A program made the position numbers and the translations under genes. Shown here one piece after another: positions 60,465 through 64,000 of a stretch of 64,000 nucleotides of DNA (the stretch's first letter is position 1; every line of letters starts with the position of its first letter). The stretch comes from Lachnospiraceae bacterium XBD2001 (GTDB lineage: Bacteria; Bacillota; Clostridia; Lachnospirales; Lachnospiraceae). Where the stretch lies: positions 372,001 to 436,000 of the forward strand of contig FPAN01000002.1 in assembly GCA_900116395.1 (NCBI GenBank). The letters run 5' to 3'. Under the pieces are notes generated by a model. The model ran no database searches and was not told the DNA's origin. It worked only from the letters and a program-made list of their open reading frames with translations.

Positions 60465-61523
60465 ATGAGAAAAAGAATTTTAACCGCATTATTGGTGTCT
60501 GTAATGACACTGTCTGCAACCGCTTGTTCTGCGGTATCTACCGATGACGGTGCTGCAACTGCAGAGCCGAAAGCTGATGCCGAGACAACTACAGAGAGCG
60601 CTGCTTCCGGTGAAGCCGGCGTTATCTACGGTATTTACAAAGCCGGTGACCAGACCTGGTTCATCGATGAGGGTGCAGCAGCAGAAGAAGCAGTGAAGGC
60701 AAATGGGGATTCCTTCACCTATGTAGATGCGAAGATGAGTCCGGAAGAGTACTTGAAGGCCATCGATAATGCAATTGCAAACAACGCCAAGGGTATTGTG
60801 ACCTGTATCCCGGATCAGACCATGAGCCAGGCTGTTGTTGATAAGTGTAAGGAAGCAGGTATTCCGATTGTTGCAGCCGATGATGCATTGCAGGATGGCG
60901 ATGGCAACAAGATTGCTCCTTGGGTAGGAATCAACGCTTATGTAATCGGACAGGCAAACGGTGATTGGCTTGCAAACTATGCAAAAGAGAACGGATTGGA
61001 TTCCGACGAAGAGTGCGGTCTTCTCATCATGACCATGGATACCGTATCTTCTTGTGTACCTCGTGCAGAAGGTGAGTATGACAACTTCACCGCAGCACTT
61101 CCGAACTTCGATACCGCTCGTATCTTCAAGGCAGATTACGATGGAACAACCGAGAAGGGCAACACCGCAGCAGCAGCTATTTTTACCGCTCATCCGGAAA
61201 TCAAGAAGTGGCTGGTAACCGGTGCGAACGAAGAGGGTACCATCGGTGCATGCCGTGCGTTGGAGAGTGCAGGATTGGATAAGGATGCATGTGTTGTTGG
61301 ACTTGGTGCTTACATGGCAAAAGACGAGTGGAACAACAAGGGTGCTGACGGAACCTGCATGAAGGCAGCAGCTTACTTCTCTTCCGATAGCGTTGGTAAG
61401 GGCTCTGTAGAGGTTCTCTACAAGTTAATCAACGGCGAAGATGTGGATATGGAAACTGCAGTAGATGCAGTTGTTGTTACCCCGGATACCTACAAGGATG
61501 TTATGGGTAAGGCAGCAGAGTAA
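60465..61523 (+). CDS. Sugar-binding lipoprotein, AraF-like
   Basis: A 352-residue solute-binding lipoprotein. The signal peptide ends near the lipid-bearing Cys21 (LSATAC), followed by an Ala/Thr/Glu-rich tether. The fold matches E. coli AraF: NAKGIVTCIPDQTMSQAVVDKC, IPIVAADDALQDGDGNKI, HPEIKKWLVTGANEEGTIGACRA and VVVTPDTYKDVM line up with it segment by segment, more closely than with RbsB or MglB. L-arabinose, or a related sugar such as galactose, is the likely ligand. The gene comes last in the operon and has a strong AGGAGG. Confidence 0.85.
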   Translation: MRKRILTALLVSVMTLSATACSAVSTDDGAATAEPKADAETTTESAASGEAGVIYGIYKAGDQTWFIDEGAAAEEAVKANGDSFTYVDAKMSPEEYLKAIDNAIANNAKGIVTCIPDQTMSQAVVDKCKEAGIPIVAADDALQDGDGNKIAPWVGINAYVIGQANGDWLANYAKENGLDSDEECGLLIMTMDTVSSCVPRAEGEYDNFTAALPNFDTARIFKADYDGTTEKGNTAAAAIFTAHPEIKKWLVTGANEEGTIGACRALESAGLDKDACVVGLGAYMAKDEWNNKGADGTCMKAAAYFSSDSVGKGSVEVLYKLINGEDVDMETAVDAVVVTPDTYKDVMGKAAE

Positions 61524-61543
61524 GGACGTTACTTCACAAAAAT

Positions 61544-61569
61544 AGGGCTCCTTCGGGAGCCCTGTTCTT
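61544..61569. terminator. Terminator between the transporter operon and the AraC gene
   Basis: A stem AGGGCTCC/GGAGCCCT with a 4-base loop, then GTTCTTTT. It lies between convergent genes and may serve both. Confidence 0.75.
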
Positions 61570-62424
61570 TTAAAGCATTGTGGTGTGGTTGGTGCGAAAC
61601 TCGCTAGGCGTTTCTCCAATCTTTTTCTTAAATGCGGTACAGAATGCGCTTTCACTACTGAAACCAAGTTGAAAACAAATATCCTTAATGCTTAAGGATG
61701 AGGTCAATAGCAAGAATTTTGCGTGATTGATTCTGGTAGTGAGAATGTAATCGTGTGGAGTAAAGCCCGTTTCCTTCTTGAAGAGGCGGGAAAAATAAAA
61801 GGGGCTTAAGGAGGCCTTTTTGGCCAGTTCCTCTAAGGATACATCTTCCGATAGGTGCTCCATGATGTAGGAGACCACGTCTTCGATGACATCACTTCCG
61901 TTAGCGCTTCGGTCCGTAGATTCCCTGGATACAAGAAGCTCCGTCATCATGTTGACAATCCAGTTGTTTAAGGTGGCATCGTTCACCGGAGTGGAGTCCC
62001 GGAAGGCTTCGTAGATTTTGGTTAGGTATTTTTCAAACCGATAGGTGGAACTTAGGGTGACCACCAGATTTTTCCCTTGGGTGATGGCGTCGTAGTAGCC
62101 TCTGGCCTGGACACCGTCGAAGTGCATCCACAGGGTCTCCCAGGGTTGGTTCACCTCGTAGGTATGGGGCTGATAGCAGTCCAACAGTATGATTTGTCCG
62201 CGGCTGACCTCATAGCGCTCCTTGCCGGAGAGGATGGTGCCGCATCCGTTTTTGACATAAATACATAAGAAGCTATCGAAGGAGTCTCTGGACAGTCGAT
62301 ATCCGCTCTGATAGGTGAAGTGTCCGACGATGGATGGATACAAAAAGAGATTGGATGCCAGAGAGCCCGGCGTATAGATGTAATAGTCTGAGTCCTTGCG
62401 GACCAGTCGTTCCGTAGATAACAT
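61570..62424 (-). CDS. AraC-family transcriptional regulator
   Basis: A 284-residue regulator starting at the ATG at 62424, with GGGGG upstream on this strand. The open frame extends far upstream but that part is antisense to the next gene and is not real. The N-terminal cupin-like domain has SFDSFLCIYVKNGCGTI and LLDCYQPHTYEV. The C-terminal ~100 residues carry two helix-turn-helix units (SLEELAKKASLSPFYFSRLFKK and SIKDICFQLGFSSESAFCTAFKK). It probably senses a sugar and controls the transporter operon and the divergent DUF5107-type gene. Confidence 0.88.
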   Translation of the reverse strand: MLSTERLVRKDSDYYIYTPGSLASNLFLYPSIVGHFTYQSGYRLSRDSFDSFLCIYVKNGCGTILSGKERYEVSRGQIILLDCYQPHTYEVNQPWETLWMHFDGVQARGYYDAITQGKNLVVTLSSTYRFEKYLTKIYEAFRDSTPVNDATLNNWIVNMMTELLVSRESTDRSANGSDVIEDVVSYIMEHLSEDVSLEELAKKASLSPFYFSRLFKKETGFTPHDYILTTRINHAKFLLLTSSLSIKDICFQLGFSSESAFCTAFKKKIGETPSEFRTNHTTML

Positions 62425-62498
62425 TTCAAATCCCCCTTTACTGAAATGATCTAAGCAATTTTTTGAAAGAAGTAAGCAAGCACAAGGAATGTAATGCC

Positions 62499-62528
62499 TG
62501 CAAATTACTTCTAAAATGATTGTATAAC
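62499..62528 (+). promoter_or_regulatory. Probable promoter of the DUF5107-type gene
   Basis: TGCAAA, an 18-base spacer and TATAAC. The motif AAATGAT occurs on both sides of it (62444 and 62513 areas), a possible AraC-type half-site pair. Confidence 0.35.
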
Positions 62529-62577
62529 AGGAAAAAAGAAGAAGCAAGATATGCAAACATGCTTTTAGGAGGTTGCC

Positions 62578-64000
62578 ATGGAGTCTGTAAAAATCTGGAA
62601 GGAAGATGTTGTAATTCCAACCTACGAAGTAGGAGCACCGGATAAGAACCCTATGTTTTTGGAGAAGCGCGTCTACCAGGGAAGTACCGGTAAGATTTAT
62701 CCATATCCCACCACGAATGAAATCGCAAGAGAGAAGACCGATAAGGTGTGGCATGCGGTGTGGCTGGAGAATCAGTATATCAAGGTGATGATTCTGCCGG
62801 AGTTGGGCGGACGTATTCAGCGGGCCTATGACAAGACCAACGATTATGATTTCGTATACTACAACCATGTGATTAAGCCGGCGCTGGTGGGCTTGACGGG
62901 ACCGTGGATCTCCGGCGGTATTGAGTTCAACTGGCCGCAGCACCATCGTCCAACCACCTTTTCTCCGGTAGATACCAAGATTGTGGAGAACGAAGACGGT
63001 AGCAAGACCTTGCTTACCGGGGATGTGGACCAGATGTACGGAACCAAGGAAGTGACGGCGTTTACCCTGTATCCGGACAAGGCTTACATTGAGATTCGGG
63101 GACAGCTCTACAACCGGACTCCATTGCCACAGACCTTCTTGTGGTGGGCAAACCCGGCGGTGGCGGTGAATGACAATACCCAGTCTATTTTCCCACCGGA
63201 TGTACACAGCGTCTATGACCACGGCAAGCGCGCCGTATCCAGATTCCCGATTGCAACCGGTGTATATTACAAGCACGATTATAGCGAAGGTGTGGATATC
63301 TCCCGGTACAAAAACATTCCGGTGCCTACATCCTATATGGCGGAGAAGTCCGATTACAACTTCGTAGGCGGATACGATTATGGGAAAAAAGCAGGCCTTC
63401 TTCATGTGGCAGACCATCACGTATCTCCGGGCAAGAAGCAGTGGACCTGGGGCAACGGGGACTTCGGCCGTGCCTGGGATCGAAACTTAACGGATGAGGA
63501 CGGCCCGTATATTGAGCTGATGACCGGTATGTATTGCGACAACCAGCCGGATTTCTCCTGGCTGAAGCCTTATGAGGAGAAGGTGTTTACCCAGTATTTT
63601 ATGCCTTATAAGGCCGTAGGACAGGTGAAAAATGCCAGCATCCATGCCGCATTGAATATGGAAGTAAGAGACGAGGGCCTCTATGTATGCTTATACGGCA
63701 CCGGCCGATACGAAGGGGCCAAGCTTGTGGTAACGGACAAGGGCAAGAGTGCTTACGAGGAGACCATCACCATCTCTCCGGTAGATATCTATGAGAAGAC
63801 CTTACCGCTGCAGTTTGACAGTGAATATGATGTGAAGGTGTCCTTATGGTTCGAGGGCCGGGAACTGGTATCCTATCAGCCGAAGGACCAGGGCATTCCG
63901 GAATTGGCAGAACCTGCAGTAGCAGCAAAGCTTCCGGAGGAAATCATTACCAACGAGGAGCTCTATATTACGGGACAGCATATCGAGCAGTATCGCCATG
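62578..64000 (+). CDS. DUF5107-type protein, N-terminal part (cut by window end)
   Basis: Starts at ATG 62578 with AGGAGG (62567-62572). The frame stays open for 474 codons up to the window end. The visible part is a beta-rich DUF5107-type domain, related to mutarotase folds: VWHAVWLENQYIKVMILPELGGRIQRAYDK, with conserved GGIEFNWPQHH and WWANPAVAVNDN further on. In proteins I recall, this domain is followed by TPR repeats, which would lie beyond the window. They are often found near sugar-uptake and glycoside genes. The role is likely sugar binding or handling; function is unproved. Confidence 0.8.
   Translation, partial: MESVKIWKEDVVIPTYEVGAPDKNPMFLEKRVYQGSTGKIYPYPTTNEIAREKTDKVWHAVWLENQYIKVMILPELGGRIQRAYDKTNDYDFVYYNHVIKPALVGLTGPWISGGIEFNWPQHHRPTTFSPVDTKIVENEDGSKTLLTGDVDQMYGTKEVTAFTLYPDKAYIEIRGQLYNRTPLPQTFLWWANPAVAVNDNTQSIFPPDVHSVYDHGKRAVSRFPIATGVYYKHDYSEGVDISRYKNIPVPTSYMAEKSDYNFVGGYDYGKKAGLLHVADHHVSPGKKQWTWGNGDFGRAWDRNLTDEDGPYIELMTGMYCDNQPDFSWLKPYEEKVFTQYFMPYKAVGQVKNASIHAALNMEVRDEGLYVCLYGTGRYEGAKLVVTDKGKSAYEETITISPVDIYEKTLPLQFDSEYDVKVSLWFEGRELVSYQPKDQGIPELAEPAVAAKLPEEIITNEELYITGQHIEQYRH

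Noticed and set aside
60489-61193. A 234-residue Cys-rich minus-strand protein
   Set aside because: It is antisense to the AraF-like gene, with no ribosome site and a composition typical of a shadow frame.
61570-63420. A 616-residue minus-strand protein
   Set aside because: Only the last 284 residues are a real AraC regulator. The upstream part is antisense to the DUF5107-type gene, has a low-quality composition, and the inner start has a good ribosome site.

Overview
The window looks like a chromosomal segment of a low-to-mid GC Firmicute, most likely a Lachnospiraceae-type Clostridium relative. The reasons are AGGAGG-type ribosome sites with ATG, GTG and TTG starts, a class II (Firmicutes) GalT, a PPi-type phosphofructokinase, argR close to recN, a dlt-like operon with an AlgI-type MBOAT protein, and no Gram-negative export genes. 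The species cannot be named from the sequence alone.

Bases 1-31.5 kb form a large surface-polysaccharide locus, almost all on the plus strand and with many 4-11 bp gene overlaps. It starts inside an N-acetyl-sugar amidotransferase and runs past a decayed TIR-like gene. It then holds an acetyltransferase, a Wzy-like polymerase, a capsule-synthesis-type protein and a MurJ/Wzx-like flippase. A nonulosonic (legionaminic-type) acid pathway follows: PtmE-like guanylyltransferase, LegI/NeuB, LegG/NeuC, LegF/NeuA, LegB-like dehydratase and LegC. An unusual formyltransferase sits in the same cluster, as do a GT2 plus GT-C lipid-linked glycosylation set and two Gfo/Idh/MocA oxidoreductases. Next come a UDP-L-FucNAc module (capE/fnlA, fnlC/capG, capF/fnlB), a small SMR/EamA transporter pair, WecE and RmlB for dTDP-Fuc4N, a CapD/PglF dehydratase, two membrane proteins, an SDR and a GT2. 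The first ~24.8 kb is clearly AT-richer than the rest, which suggests exchangeable cassette DNA.

Bases 31.5-43.7 kb hold a PAP2 / degenerate GDPD / propeller-like fusion, argR, PPi-phosphofructokinase, recN, small hypothetical genes, an orphan PD-(D/E)XK-like protein, a RelB-YafQ toxin-antitoxin pair, a lipoprotein and a membrane-anchored transglutaminase. Between them lie arrays of palindromes. One family has an exact 73-bp period and the other an exact 74-bp period. They recur at 36.0, 39.3, 41.4 and 49.8 kb; the last array lies between two inverted 124-bp elements.

Bases 43.7-49.7 kb hold a HAD hydrolase facing a dlt-like operon: Asp/Glu racemase, adenylating enzyme, carrier protein, MBOAT acyltransferase and an SGNH-like protein with Cys at the nucleophile position. 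The operon probably attaches an amino acid, perhaps not D-Ala, to a surface polymer.

Bases 50.6-64 kb are sugar and signalling genes: galT, a well-expressed Trp-rich membrane protein, a PAS/GGDEF/EAL/GGDEF protein, an aldose 1-epimerase, an AraGHF-like L-arabinose-type ABC transporter, an AraC regulator and the start of a DUF5107-type protein cut by the window end. No rRNA, tRNA, CRISPR or intact transposase was recognised.
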